A DNA stretch of 64,000 nucleotides from positions 6,349,518-6,413,517 of the forward strand of contig NC_135561.1 in the NCBI RefSeq assembly GCF_964340395.1. The letters are read 5' to 3'. The number at the start of each line of letters is the position of its first letter. Position 1 is the first letter of the stretch. Source of the DNA: Glandiceps talaboti. Lineage: Eukaryota > Hemichordata > Enteropneusta > Spengelidae. Of the stretch, positions 1 to 19,504 are shown piece after piece. The notes under the pieces were generated by a model. It saw only the letters and a program-made list of their open reading frames with translations. It did no database searches and was not told the origin of the DNA. A program made the translations under genes and the position numbers.

Positions 1-808
1 CTATTGTGTTTGATATATCTTCTTTGCCAATTCGGTCCCTACCCATCACTTATACCATTTTCCACTCACAGATTAAGCAATTACAATACCTTCCATAATG
101 CGATGTAATTTATGTATGTTTTGCAAGTCTGCGGGGAAATATGTGACTTCCGTTGTCGGAGTTTTACGATCACCCGTTCTGTCTGTCTTTCCATAGAGTT
201 GTATAGAACGTAATCTGATATCTTTATTGCAACTACAAACGGTATTACCTTTCCGATACAATGTAATGTCATTTTAGTGAAAAGGCAATTCGCGCTAACT
301 TAATTAAAAACAGCAATTTAGGTCAAAGTGTTGCCGAGCATTTATATACCAGGCTTGATGTACGTAGATTAATGAAAGAAAAGCAATGCACTTTTTTTCG
401 CGTCGATGAGTTTTACATCTTTCAGGTGATATGACCAGCAACATTTGATAGGATGAATGCTGTTGAATAATTTATAGATAAGTCATTGTTGATTATGCAC
501 GGTCAGTCTGCAGACTCCATTCCTCGAATATCATTCCTTTAGAAAACTCGCCAGGGAATCTGTTAGAGTTAGAGTTGGATTTTGTAATAAGCGTTATCTT
601 GCCTTACGTGAATTAATGGAAAACGTGACATGAACACTGCCATGATTAGCCATTATACCTTCCCTAGCATTGAAGATACACTGAACATAGCTTTGCTCTA
701 AAGCATGACCTTTTTGTTTGTTTGTTTGTTTGTTTGTTTGTCTGTTTGTTTGTTTGTCCGTCTGTCCGTCTGTCTGTTTGTTTGTTTGTTTGTTTGTTTG
801 TTTGTTTG

Positions 809-851
<43 letters not shown>

Positions 852-1531
852 TATGGATTGATTCATCAATTCATTGATTGATTTAAATGTTGAACAATAT
901 TTTTTCTCAAATCGTAAAGTAAATTGTGTATTGCTCATTGCTTGAATTGCGATCCTTTCCTAAATGTAGTCCCTCATTTTACTTCTGCTATGTTCTGTTT
1001 GCAATTTACTGTCAAGTAACTCATGCATAGGCCTCTAAACAGACGGCAAACCCATCAAAAGAATATCTGCTCTATCCCAAACAATTACGTTGACCTTGAA
1101 TGGTGACCGCAAAGACGGGCATTCACCTCCAAATCCATTCTCCTATATACTTTCCATCTCGAATAATATAATTATCATTCTGTCAATTACATCTGTTGTT
1201 ATGGTAACGCCGATGTGTTGAGTTTGCAGGATATTAATATTTGTCTTTTTGGAAATTGCTATTATATATATAATCATTTCTTTCATTGTGGATTCCTATT
1301 AAAACTACATATGTTAATATACTTCCAATGATACACCGTGCATCACGTGAGCACATGCTTCATAGTTGCACTTTGTAGATCATTTCAAAAGGGTCAGTTT
1401 GACTAGCAGTGACCTTGACATCAATATTAAAGGTCAAATGCGGGTGATATAGCCTATGTAGCTTATATATATGATCAACACAGTACATATGGAATTCATG
1501 ACATTTCAATATATGTCTACTTTTTTTGAAG
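1..1531. other. Intronic or upstream DNA of the SLCO gene, no exon seen
   Basis: AT-rich DNA before the first recognisable SLCO exon. I found no stretch resembling the preceding OATP transmembrane exons, so it is most likely part of a long intron. The only structure is a tetranucleotide repeat tract listed separately. Confidence 0.5.
711..852. repeat. Tetranucleotide microsatellite, TTTG/CTGT then ATTG
   Basis: Runs of TTTG, interrupted by CTGT/CCGT units, pass into ATTG/ATTG-like units. The period is 4 throughout, so open frames here are repeat artefacts. Confidence 0.95.
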
Positions 1532-6544
<5,013 letters not shown>

Positions 6545-7991
6545 AATACGTAAAACTTATTGAGTACTTATTTGCATGCAAATTTATTCGTATTCGAAAT
6601 ATACCTAAGTGCGCATGCGTGGTTTGTTTTATCAGACCGATCGTTTGGTTGCCATTTTAAAATTGAATTTGTAGAGTTCACACTTACCTAACTTTAGCAC
6701 CATTTAACGGCAAGATGATGAAAGAGATCAAAATGTGCATCTGGAGTTAAAGTTTAAATGATCTTTTAACAAATTTAAAGATATTTCAGTCACTTTAATT
6801 AGTTGTCAGCACGAAAAAAAAAAGCATGAAATTTCTTGAATAATTATCATTGTCTGGATGTCCTTAAACATACATGTATACATGTATCAGAATTATTCAA
6901 TAATATGATCGTTTGCAACAGTCACGTCTGTTGGCTTTTGTTGATCCGTCATAATTTATATGAGGCTGGACATGTTTTGTGCTGGTTTTAAATACATTCC
7001 ACTGTACTGTATGTGCAAGTTTATGAAAGTCTACTACAAACTTCCAACTGTATATATTAATGATTAGTTGTTAAATTCAAGACACGATTAACAATAGTAA
7101 GTTTGTAATTGTAACTGAGTTTAGACAAGTTCCTTTCTCTTTTGTAAGTGGTCTATTGAACTTGATCTTACAATAGATATTGTAATCAATATTTGCCAAA
7201 GACTGTTTATGTTTCACAAATTTGGTGAAATTATATCTTGTGTTGTGTAGCTCCATTAAACTAGCTAAGTAAACTGGCTGTTCTGTGTAATACACACAAA
7301 GCCACATTCTGAATGTATACGAGGTATTCAAAATGTTGGCATAGACATTCTAACCATGACAGTTTAGAACGACATTGTGTTCATGGTAGCACACATAGTG
7401 TCATATAGTGATATAGGTAATTTTCACTTGAGTGATTACAACAACCACTTGTTATTAAAAATGATCACATGACCCAAAGAACAATTTGTATCAAACAAAT
7501 GATGATGATGATCATGATGATGATCATGACGACGATGAGAATGGGGATGAGGAGAAGGACGACGACGACGTAGGCAGCGATGACGATGACGAACCTTGCA
7601 CTGATGACTTTGGCAATGACAGAAGTGAAATACAGTAGTTGATGCTACGGAAAATGATCACCACCACTACTACCGCCAGTAGTACCGTTATCATCATCAT
7701 TATCATCATCGCCGTCGTCGTCGTCATCATCATCACTATCATCGTCATTATTCTCGTCATATAGAAGGTGATTATAGAGACATTTTCAAACAGGACACCC
7801 ATTCAGGAAAAAATACTCAACATGAGTGTATTGTTGTGCCTTCGTTATGTTGTGTCGTGCATATTTATCAAACACACGGGACAAAATGCATGCCTTTCAT
7901 TATCAACATTAAACTTTACGATTTTATAGAAAAACTTCTAAAGATAACAATTTTCCAAAACTTTAAAGTTCAAAGTTCATTGTACAATATT
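6545..7991. other. SLCO 3' flank; low-complexity GAT/GAC tract
   Basis: Probable SLCO 3' UTR and flanking DNA. I saw no AATAAA close to the stop. From about 7500 to 7760 lie degenerate trinucleotide units (GAT/GAC, then CAT/CGT), giving Asp/Ser-like artefact frames. Confidence 0.5.
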
Positions 7992-8327
7992 TCACAATTT
8001 TTGATGAATAGATAAACTGGTAGGGAAAAATACTTCTAAGAAATCCCAAGCGCAGACAATCTTTTCTGGCACATTATTGTTTATTTTTTTAATGAATTGT
8101 TCTGTATTGCTTCCTCTGTAAATACACAGTTGTTTAGTTTTATCTCTTCTTTCTTTCTGAGGGTGTAACCTTTCTAAGTTATGTTTAAGGGCGTGAATAG
8201 CATGACGTAGTCCCCGTCCTTTATTAACTGGAAGTTCAATGTTCAGATAATTAGAGTGAGACTCCAAAAACCAGTCTTTCCACGTACTAGTACCACCTAG
8301 TTTACTCACATCCACCGGAATAGCCAT
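7992..8327 (-). CDS. Hypothetical 111-residue protein or exon
   Basis: Unbroken frame from ATG (8327) to TGA, product MAIPVDVSKLGG... ending LSIHQKL. Unlike most open frames here it is not built from a repeat. It has balanced codon use, a Trp/Asp/Gly-containing N-terminal part (TWKDWFLESHSNYLNIELP) and a basic central helix (RHAIHALKHNLERLHP). I do not recognise a family. It could be a small single-exon gene, one exon of a minus-strand gene, or a fragment of a mobile-element protein. No signal peptide or membrane segment is apparent. Confidence 0.35.
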   Translation of the reverse strand: MAIPVDVSKLGGTSTWKDWFLESHSNYLNIELPVNKGRGLRHAIHALKHNLERLHPQKERRDKTKQLCIYRGSNTEQFIKKINNNVPEKIVCAWDFLEVFFPTSLSIHQKL

Positions 8328-10500
8328 AATTCATTGAATCATTTGCATATTAATGTAATTAGTATGTAAATTAGCCAATATTGTTTTTTATTTATCCATG
8401 ACTTAATTTACCGTATTGCTCATTTGGATGGTTTTATAAGTAATTGATTTACTACGCATTCGTTATTGGACAATTATTCCATTATTTTTCGTGACACTGA
8501 TGAAGCAAAGGAACCCAATTGCATTGTTTTTCTTCAAAATACTTTCTTTGTGGTATTTCAGTAATTTGCCCGCACAGGGTCATAGATTTAATTTTTTTAA
8601 CGTTTTAATACATATCAATTCATCAATAGTAAGATGAACTAACCTTTTGTCCGTTAGTAATTGATACCTTCAACACACGCTGATAGGAGTCTTGAAATTA
8701 AAATGTGTTTCGCTAACACTTATAAAGTTTGACAGGTGTCGAAGCCCCAGTCATTTATCATTTATCATATGATGTAAGGAGGGTAAATTATTTCTAAAAA
8801 ATTGTTTTCATTTTTATAATTTTGTGCATGCCGTGCCCTCATTTATTTCAATTGCTACATTTTCAAAGAAAGTGTCGGCAGTGATGTAGCGGAATAATGT
8901 AGTTAGTTCACCCAGCAAACATTTAATTCTTTATTTATGATTGCAAGCTTCACACAACCCGTGAACAACCTTTTAGTCATGTTTGCAGGTTTAACCGATA
9001 CGCATGGTTTTCATTTATTGTGATCCCTGTCAAAGAAGTAAATATATGACTCAAAATATACATTTAGAGGCTTTAGTTTATTCAACGTAAATGACTACAA
9101 GCTAACGTATAAGCTCGTCGGACAAATACACATAGTTTACGTAAAAGTAGTAAGCGTTGTAGATCAGTCCTCACCTTGATCACGTGATTTGTTATGTTCA
9201 GGGTTCAGTTTAGTCTCTTTAGTGATAGTGTAATGTATAGTATATCAACTGACACCGTTTCAATCACACAAAAGATCTGAGAATAAACTTTTTAGTGTTT
9301 TGAATTTCTTATTTGGAAAATATTAAAACTTAACAATGGGCGACTTGTAATTTTTCGTGGTGTTTAGATATATTGAAACGATTTATGTGTTAAAGCAAAA
9401 CGTCAACGTTTGCCTCCTATTCCTGTTCCGAGGTAATGTACAACCCACTAGGACACTTGTTCAAGTACTAACACCCCACCCCCTCCCTATCCGACTTACA
9501 AGCGATTGAGTTTCCAAACATGTACAGTAAGTTTGTTATGTTAGATACACTTTGACCCTTTAAGCCTACATTTGGCCATGTTTGCTCTCCTATTCAGTAA
9601 ACTTTGATTTGAATTTGGTTATTTAAGTGTACATGTTTTGGAAAAAAAATATTTCTATGACATCACCATATTGAATTGTGTGATGTACCATTTAGTTTTA
9701 AAATACGATGATATGCGCCACGTCACGTGATGATGCATGAGGTAGTGTTATCACCAGAAAGTAAAACTTCAGTGCATTAATTGAAATGTTTTGCTTTCAT
9801 AAACATGTGCAAATACGTTGGCTTGTTTGAACTTAAATACAAGGAGCATTTCTTAAATTATCAATTACTGAGACTATTTTCCCAAGTATTGATCTGCAGA
9901 ATATGATATCTATGATGTCAAATAGGAAATTTCCACAACAAATACCTAAATTTAGTCGCCAAGATTACGTTCTGCTTGTCTGGAAATTGTATATCGATTG
10001 TTCACTCTAGATTTAAGTGCTTGCCCTGTGATTTGAAATAGGGTGGTTATTAAATTTCAGTGCTAAGTTTGCTTTTGATGTACCAGGTAGACAGTTCAGA
10101 AAGTGGGAAACGTTGGATTGCATTGGCTGTACATGCTTATTGATGGCGTAACTTTGTATTTACTAAAGCACTTATATATATTCTTGGGGTTTACATTGTC
10201 TATATACCTTGTAGTCATTTTTCAGAGTCACACTGTGTGTAAGAGACTGCCACTTTTGTACATTTGGTAAAGTTGTACTGTGTTATGAAATAAACTGTGA
10301 AAATCTCAATTGGAATCGATCCGTTTACTCTTTAGTGTGAGTGAAATTCTCCTTGATTGTATGTGTAGTAAGTGGTGAATATATGACACCAGCAAAGACG
10401 TTTAAAGAATACTAATAAAAAACACGTCTGCCATCCCCTCTCACTATAAGCATAGAAAGTGGAGAAGAAACTGTCTCTGCTTTAAGTCAGGATAATTAAC
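8328..10500. other. AT-rich intergenic DNA, no gene recognised
   Basis: No coding-like frame or clear repeat family. An AATAAA lies at about 10288 in a context (GTTATGAAATAAACTGTG) that resembles a transcript 3' end, but I cannot tie it to a gene. Confidence 0.4.
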
Positions 10501-10504
10501 TATT

Positions 10505-12201
<1,697 letters not shown>

Positions 12202-12276
<75 letters not shown>

Positions 12277-12280
12277 CTCG

Positions 12281-12343
<63 letters not shown>

Positions 12344-12396
12344 CTCGGTGAGTATCAATCTGCTAAGACAGTGCTCTATACCGCAGTGCTCTATAT

Positions 12397-12468
<72 letters not shown>

Positions 12469-12470
12469 GT
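12202..12470. repeat. (TA)n tracts with small element fragments
   Basis: Three TA tracts (12202-12274, about 12286-12341, about 12398-12466) are separated by AACTCGGTG and by a 55-bp piece with GACAGTGCTCTATACCG. The pieces contain the AGTGCTC/GAGCACT motif seen in the hammerhead element tails, so they look like truncated copies of that family. Confidence 0.75.
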
Positions 12471-12570
12471 TTTAAGAGAGTATGTCACCCTATCAACGGA
12501 TTCAACTACATTTGGATTGAATATCGGGTTCAAAAGGTTCAACAAACTATATGCCAGACAGTTCAAGTTT

Positions 12571-12663
12571 TTTTTATATCTGCGCATGACTGAACTCTGA
12601 CGTCAGCTCTATATTCCAAAGTCCAAATCACGGTGACTGTAAAAAGAAACCGTCATAACAAAA
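12571..12663 (+). promoter_or_regulatory. Candidate promoter and 5' UTR of CYP-A
   Basis: A T-rich TTTTATAT box at about 12573-12580 and a consensus CRE-like TGACGTCA at 12598-12605 lie within 100 bp of the CYP-A start codon. Position and motifs only; no transcript evidence. Confidence 0.3.
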
Positions 12664-13015
12664 ATGGAGACAAACCACGCGTTATCGTATTTATGGGACT
12701 TGAACGTACGCACTGTTATAGTAGGTGTGCTGACGCTGTTAATATGTTTAATTTTAATAAAACCGAAGAACCGCAACCTCCCTCCTGGCCCGTGGGTTTG
12801 GCCTATACTGGGTAACATCCCCAGCCTTGTTGGAAATCAACCGTACCTGTTGATGAGAGACCTCGCTGCAAAGTATGGCAACGTGTTCTATTTGAAGATT
12901 GGGCCTAGAGATGTTGTAGTCCTTCATGGACTAAACACGATGAAGGAAGCTTTTAACTTAGACGTCTTTAATGACCGGCCAATGCGACCTTCTGAATTTA
13001 CCATAAGAGGAGACG
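12664..13015 (+). CDS. CYP-A exon 1: anchor, PPGP hinge, A-helix region
   Basis: From the ATG to donor GTGAGT at 13016. It encodes WDLNVRTVIVGVLTLLICLI as the membrane anchor, then NLPPGPWVWPILGN and KYGNVFYLKIG. It ends one base into a Gly codon. Confidence 0.95.
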
Positions 13016-15211
13016 GTGAGTGTATGGTTAGGACCAGTAATTGTCTGAGTTTACTCCAAACAGTTGAAAATCTATTGACCTACTTTGTAACAAAGGAATA
13101 CACGTACATTTGAGGAGTTAGATTAATTGCAAGAATTGCTCTGCTCAAGTATTGAAAATTACTACCAAATATTTCCATGGATATAGACTGATGCACTCTT
13201 CGACTCGTAAGTATAGATCCATACCAACAGTATAGACAGTATAGACTGCAATGGGAAAAGCTTAGGTGTCATAAAGGTTAAGCAGAACGGGTTGACCGCT
13301 TGAATTTAATAACTGTCACCAGCCACGTGCACATTTACTCATATTGGCTTCACTTGCGAGTTGAACTTGACGATAATTCTGTGCCAGAATCATTCACCCA
13401 ACTATCATGATCACTGCAGTTCTTCGACTGAATAATCCAACGTTGAAAGGTCGTGGATGCTCCACATTGCTCCACATTCATTTCGGTGCTACTTCTGTGA
13501 TGTTTCTTTAGTGTGATAAATATTCAATTTTCAATTCACTAAATTCAATGGCATACTATCTAGTGATACCTTTGTATTTGTACAGGTGTTGTATTTTGTG
13601 GACCACCACATTGGAAACATCGCCGGCGAATTGTATCAAAGATACTACGAGACTCGCTGGGTTTTGGTAAGATGACTATAGAGGAAAAGATACTTGAAGA
13701 AGCAAAATATTTAATCAAAGAAATAGAGAATGAGGGAGGTAAACCCTTTGACCCAAGAAACTATCTAAGTAAGGCCGTTTCTAACATAATTTGTGCAATT
13801 GTGATGGGCGAACGATTCCAATATGCAGACCCATCATTTCAGAGAATAATATCAATTTTGCATGAAAGTACCCAGTCCACTTTATTGATGCTCTCAATAT
13901 TTTGTCGGTCATTGATTTACACACCCTTCTTTAGGAGTAGATTTCGACAAACGTATGACGACTTGCAAAGAATAATCATGGCGTCCGTGTCCCAACATAA
14001 AGAGGATTTCGATCCAAGTAAGCCGAGAGATATGATTGATATGTTTCTTAAAGACCTTAGACCAATAGGTGAAGATGACTTTGTTCAGTCAGTTATCGAC
14101 CTGTTTGCTGCAGGAACGGAAACGTCATCAACAGCATTGATATGGAGTATACAACTGCTTGTACTTCACCCCGAAATTCAGGATAAGGTTCAGTTTGAGC
14201 TGGATAGAGTCATCGGGCAGCACCGCTCACCAAGTATGGAAGACATAGCCGAACTTCCATACATAGAAGCCGTAATTAGTGAAATACAGAGATTTAGTGC
14301 CATCGCTCCGCTAGCCGTGCCGCATGTAGTTTGCAAAGATATTATATTCCATGGCTATTTCATTCCAAAAGACACTCTTGTATTAGCAAACCTGTGGGAC
14401 GTGTTACACGATCCAGCTTTATGGCCCGAGCCAGATGTTTTCAAACCAGAAAGGTTCCTGAATAAAAATGGAACATTCGAGAAACCAGACGAATATATCC
14501 CTTTTGGAATAGGTAAAAATTGTAATTAGTTACTGTTGTAACTTTGTTATTGTCGTTATTGATTGGCAGAATACCAATTTGAAAGCAGTTACAGATACAG
14601 ATACAGATACAGATACAGATACAGATACAGATACAGATACAGATACAGAGTCAAGATTACGTAACACCATGACGTCGTTATCTCTAAAGACGATATGACT
14701 GAGGTCCAAGGCTGGAAGCTAAGAACCTTTGAAGTATTTTGGTGATTAATACGTTTGCTAGACCATATTTTACCCCTCGGGTTAATTTTTATTTGTCTGA
14801 AAATTTCTACATACAAGTACCTACCACTCTCTGTCGTCCAATACCTGGCACATTTGTTAATTTGATAAAACGATTAATCTCACAGTCTATGGTGTATGGT
14901 CTCTACTCCAAATTCATTGCCACTTTCATTTGCTCCTTTTCTCAATAGATTATATACGATTTGTATGTCAGTTACATTATATTTTAATCAATTCATTAAC
15001 TTGTTCTCATCTTTCAGGCTCCAGAATGTGCCTTGGGGAACAGCTGACGAAGGCGGAACTGTTTTTGTTCTTCTCTAGTTTATTTCAGGCATACCGCTTT
15101 GAAGTGTCCGTGGAACACGGGGTGCCTTCAGAGGAGCCGATTCTAGGAGTTACGTTGGCCCCAGCGCCTTACCACATCCGTGCAATCAAAAGAACTATAA
15201 TCCTAGAGTAA
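12664..15211 (+). CDS. CYP-A: cytochrome P450, CYP2 clan, complete, 3 exons
   Basis: Exons 12664-13015, 13586-14512 and 15018-15211 join to 490 codons plus stop, the usual microsomal P450 length. The product is a heme-thiolate monooxygenase anchored in the ER membrane, receiving electrons from NADPH-P450 reductase. Visible: an N-terminal anchor helix (residues about 17-33), the proline hinge PPGP (40-43), the I-helix oxygen-activation motif AGTET (293-297), the K-helix ExxR as EIQR (350-353), PERF (405-408), and the heme loop FGIGSRMCLG with ligand Cys431. Both introns are phase 1 and GT-AG. The ATG has A at -3 and G at +4. Overall character is close to the CYP2U/CYP2R-like part of clan 2 (few introns; LANLW and FIPK motifs). 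CYP-B downstream is a close tandem paralogue. Substrate cannot be inferred. Confidence 0.96.
13586..14512 (+). CDS. CYP-A exon 2: C-helix to PERF
   Basis: The acceptor TTGTACAG ends at 13585 and donor GTAAAA starts at 14513. This single 927-bp exon covers the C-helix (WKHRRRIV), I-helix, ExxR and PERF, a stretch that takes many exons in vertebrate CYP2 genes. It ends FGI plus the first base of Gly. Confidence 0.95.
14588..14648. repeat. (CAGATA)n hexanucleotide microsatellite
   Basis: About ten units of CAGATA in CYP-A intron 2. Confidence 0.95.
15018..15211 (+). CDS. CYP-A exon 3: heme-binding loop and C-terminus
   Basis: The acceptor CTTTCAG ends at 15017. It encodes SRMCLGEQLTKAELFLF and ends RAIKRTIILE with TAA. 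A shadow frame runs through the intron into this exon and should be ignored. Confidence 0.95.
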
Positions 15212-15267
15212 CGTTTTACGTGTTGTGAGGAAAAAAGGCCATATGAAAAGTAGATTGGCACTTGTCA

Positions 15268-15273
15268 AATAAA
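15268..15273 (+). terminator. Polyadenylation signal of CYP-A
   Basis: AATAAA 57 bp after the CYP-A stop codon. Confidence 0.6.
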
Positions 15274-17038
15274 TAGATTTGCTATAGAGTTTAAGCAAAG
15301 GTATTTTGGTATGGTTAGAGGAGTCTGGTAAACTTGAACTCAGAGAATTGTCATTTTCATTGTGGTTTTATCTAACCATATAAAACACTCAGTGTATTTC
15401 AAAGACACCATAAGTTTGAATAATTTTCATCTGTGGGTATGGAAAAAAGTCCAACTATCAAACTGATTAAGTTAGATTAGATGACACATCTTTACTGATG
15501 GCGACACTTTAAGTGTATATCTTGGCTAAAATTATCGTTTATGGCTAAAATTCTGGGTAGCCACCAGTAATACATCAAACTGTGTAATACCCCAAATATC
15601 CCGATATTTGCTATTTGTACGATTAAAAGAATGTTTGGAAATTGAAACCATCACCAACATGTACTCGCACAAATTTTTAAGCGACCGATCCATCATTTTA
15701 ATATCTAAAAATGAGAAGCATAAAATTGATACATGTCGCCTTTACAAAACACACGAACATTCAAACTCTATTGATACGCACAGACGACTAATTAATAAAT
15801 GACAACTAAATAAAGACATGGGTGCAAAGTGCATGACATGAAAGTATCAACGAACTATAAATGTGCCCCATTAGATTTTATCGAAATATTTTATACTGTA
15901 AGTGTTTAAACACCGATCACAAACAACAATTGAAAACGAATAAAACATTAACTGAACAGTTCAATAATTAATATTTCAACTGGTACATGATGCCACCTGA
16001 TTACTGATGCACACATAGAGTTGATGCGATTAACCCCTTAAGTGCATGTAAAACGTGATAGTCGATGCGTTTAACCTCGTAAGTGCATGCAAAATGTCAC
16101 GTGACAGACATGATATAAAGTCCACTGTTAAAAATAATGATAATGCAGTTTAATACCTTAATTTCTAATTATTTGACATGCTATGAATTGCCCGATTCCG
16201 CCTAAAATGTTATATTTTAGATAGTGGTCGATAGTGGTTGTTTGAATGATTGGCTCAGGATTTACACATCATTGCTTGCCCGATTACGTATACTTCAAAT
16301 TTGCTACAGTCAGTCCTGAGCAAATTTGGACCAACGCCGAGCCAAGAAGCAACCAAGGTGTATAAATGAGCCCCTGGTAGGACAAAAGTTATTATGTGAA
16401 GTAGATAATTATGTGCACCCCGTTTCTACACGCATTGTGTGAATCCAAGGAGGTTGAAGAATGATAAGGTTTGTGCTATTATTAGTCTGTGCCAGGGTAT
16501 TAATTGTGTAACACTTTGAATGTTATTTTGACTTTGTGAGGCGCTACAGAGAATGTGAATAGTTCTAAGCTTGCTACTGTTACAGTATTATTCAAGTGTT
16601 TTTTTATTATATGTGAAATTTTTAAAGATTTATTGGAAGAATTTTTGTTGAATAAATAAACCTGTCATGAAATTACATGATGTGTAAATGTGTCAATTAT
16701 TGCGATTTTTAAGCAAAAAAATAATATCATGTCATTAGATTTTCACAAAAGTGACATAATTATATGCACTTTCATGAAAATCATGTCAAAATTCTATTTG
16801 AAGTATAAACTTACGATCTAACGTTTGCTTGTTGTGCTATCACAACGTTGGCAAACGTATACACCAGGTATTTAGCATCCTCAGCGTGTTGGACAGAGTA
16901 CTAGTGATAATGGCCCAGTGCCCTTTAACTTCAACAGAAAGGTCGACGGACTATGATCATGAAATCATATGCCTGCAGGTTAGACTGTTCTCCCTTGTTC
17001 ATCAAACACCAACTGAGTCACGTAAACAGAGCTAGAAA
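15274..17038. other. Intergenic DNA between CYP-A and CYP-B
   Basis: No gene recognised. A TATAAAT box at 16361-16367 could serve CYP-B if its 5' UTR contains an intron (a possible acceptor is GCCTGCAG just before 16980). An imperfect direct duplication of about 43 bp occurs at 16024-16101 (GATGCGATTAACC... and GATGCGTTTAACC...). Confidence 0.4.
16361..16367 (+). promoter_or_regulatory. Candidate TATA box upstream of CYP-B
   Basis: TATAAAT in a GC-flanked context, 680 bp from the CYP-B ATG. Only valid if the 5' UTR is long or spliced. Confidence 0.25.
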
Positions 17039-17399
17039 ATGTCGACCGTTACAAACCCTACATCCCATGGTTATATATGGGATCTGAACATACGCACATT
17101 TATCGTAGCTGCACTTACGCTTCTTATGTGCCTTATGTTCTTGAAGCCAAAGAACCGCAGCCTACCTCCTGGCCCATGGATTTGGCCAATTCTAGGTAAT
17201 ATCCCCAGCTTTGTCGGTAACCGGCCATACCTAGTGATGAGAGATCTCGCTGCAAAGTACGGGAACGTAGTCTATCTAAGACTTGGAACAAAAGAAGTTG
17301 TAGTTCTTAATGGACTGAAAACAATGAAAGAAGCTTTGAATTCAGATGTTTTCAATGGCCGACCAATGAGACCTTCTGAATTTACAACGAAAGGAGATG
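17039..17399 (+). CDS. CYP-B exon 1
   Basis: ATG to donor GTAAGA at 17400. Anchor helix, PPGP hinge and the KYGNVVYLRLG strand; ends one base into Gly, as in CYP-A. Confidence 0.95.
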
Positions 17400-19504
17400 G
17401 TAAGAACTGTAATGTAAAACTAATTATTTCTCATTTGTAAAAAAAAAATAATAGGACATTAACATTTGTCATTTAACCTTACTCTGCATTCAGATATATG
17501 AAGGGGTGGGAGGGGGTTATCTACAAATCTAAGCGATGAATGTCAATATCAACGAGACCTCTGTTGAATTGTTGAATTTCAAAGTGACCCATTTGTAAAG
17601 TTCATATGTCGGAAATCAAAGAACTGATCGTTGAAGACTAGATGATGTAGTTTGAGTGTGCCCTCATCCCTCAATATTTGAGATTTTAGCTCTCTGTCTT
17701 CTGATACCATACCATCAATTTCAAAATCGAACTATTACTCTGTTTTACTGACCGGGAGATACATACATTAAGGATCGGTTATTATGTAAATATTTTCATT
17801 TGAGTGAAAGATTTATAAACTCAGCTTGTGCCGCTTGAACAGGTAATAAATGACCTTGTCAAGACTTATGTTCTTACTGCCTGTAATGGTCAAATATAGA
17901 TAACAAAGTTAAAACGCTTTAGTTTGGCAATGAGGTCAAGGACTTGAGGTCTTTTCAAGTGACCGAAAATCAATTAAACACTGCGTCTGTAATCTATTAA
18001 CAGGTATCGTGTTTGCTGGAGCACAGCAATTTAAACATCGCCGTCGAATTGTATCTCGTATGCTACGAGACTTTGGAGTTGGTCAGGCCAGCATTGAGGG
18101 GAAGATACTTGAAGAAGTCAAATGGTTAATCAAAGAAATCGAACATAAAGGAGATAATCCTTTTAATCCTAGAAACGATTTAACCAAATCGGTTTCAAAT
18201 GTAACTTGTGCTATAGTATTCGGCAAACGATTTGATTACAATGATCCTGTGTTTCAGAGGATCATATCATCACTGCATGAAAGTATGGAAGCACCGTTGC
18301 TAATAAGCATGGTAATGTTCTGTCCGATCTTAATCTACCTTCCAATCATCAGGGGTCGAATGTGCCGTGCATATGAATCCTTGAAAGAGGGCGTCTTTCC
18401 CGCGATCGCCACTCATAAGCAAACGTACCATCCAGACAGGACTAGAGATATCATTGATATGTTTATTAAAGATCTTCGACCAGTTGGTGAGGATAAAGAT
18501 CAAGATTTGGTCCAATCAACAATTGATTTATTTGCTGCTGGGACGGAGACATCATCAACAACTATTCTTTGGGGTATAGTATTTCTTGTTCGTCATCCAC
18601 AAATTCAGCAAAAGGTTCACATGGAGCTGGACAGAGTAGTTGGACATGAACGTCTGCCACGAATGGAAGATAGAGCCAAACTCCCATATCTGGAAGCAGT
18701 AATATGTGAAACACAGCGTCTATCCGCCATCGCTCCTTTATCTGTCCCACATGAAACTTTGAGGGATACACTTTTCCAGGGGTACTTTATTCCCAAGGGT
18801 GTGATCGTACTACCAAATCTATGGGGCGTCTTACATGACCCAGATATATGGACAGACCCTGATATCTTCAGACCAGAAAGATTTTTGAATGAAGACGGGT
18901 CATTCAAGACAAGAGATGAATTCATCCCATTCGGAATAGGTAAAGTCATGTCTTTTTTGTAGCCAAAGCAATATATACATACCTTAATCACAGTGGTATG
19001 TTGTCTAGCTTGTGGGATAGTTGGAAATAAGACCTCCCATTGTCATGTTCAGTAGAATAAATTTCATTTAGAGAAGTTTTGGGTGGTCTCTCTATCAGTA
19101 TTTTTATCCCCGAGGATCGAGGATCTTTCTTTCTGTTTGTCTTTTATTGAATGTATGTGCATATAAGTGTTTTTGTTATCTTTCAGTGTCCACCTTATTT
19201 CTTTACACTACATCACTTTAGTTTATTATTTTTATATTACATATTAATTCCACGACCATGACATTCATCCACAAATTAATGTGTTTGTTCTTCATTTGTT
19301 CAAGGTTCTCGTGTGTGCCTTGGAGAGCAACTAGCGAAGGCGAAGTTATTTTTGTTCTTGTCCAGCTTGTTTCAACGATTTCAATTCCAAGTGTCTGCAG
19401 AGCATGGTGTGCCATCTGATCAGCCGCACCAAGGCGTTTCATTGGAACCTGAGTCATACTGTATACGAACCATTAAAAGATACACTCGAGAGAGCAACAA
19501 CTAA
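17039..19504 (+). CDS. CYP-B: cytochrome P450, CYP2 clan, complete, 3 exons
   Basis: Exons 17039-17399, 18004-18939 and 19305-19504 join to 498 codons plus stop. Same gene structure, intron phases and orientation as CYP-A, with long shared stretches (NLPPGPW versus SLPPGPW, MRDLAAKYGNV, RPMRPSEFT), so the two are a tandem duplication. Signatures: anchor helix, PPGP, I-helix AGTET (299-303), ExxR as ETQR (356-359), PERF, and heme loop FGIGSRVCLG with Cys437. An ER-membrane monooxygenase by family; substrate unknown. Nothing suggests it is broken. The start ATG was chosen because it gives the same anchor length as CYP-A (YIWDLNIRTFIV against YLWDLNVRTVIV). Confidence 0.96.
18004..18939 (+). CDS. 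CYP-B exon 2
   Basis: The acceptor TTAACAG ends at 18003 and donor GTAAAG starts at 18940. It spans the C-helix (FKHRRRIVSRMLRDFG) through the I-helix, ExxR and PERF to FGI. The 936-bp length compares with 927 in CYP-A. Confidence 0.95.
19305..19504 (+). CDS. CYP-B exon 3: heme loop
   Basis: The acceptor TTCAAG ends at 19304. It encodes SRVCLGEQLAKAKLFLFLSS and ends TRESNN with TAA at 19502-19504. Confidence 0.94.

Noticed and set aside
13016-13113. Read-through of CYP-A exon 1 into the intron
   Set aside because: The donor GTGAGT with matching phase and the paralogue structure show that the exon ends at 13015.
18617-18991. Minus-strand frame over CYP-B exon 2
   Set aside because: Shadow of the P450 coding strand, which has all family motifs.
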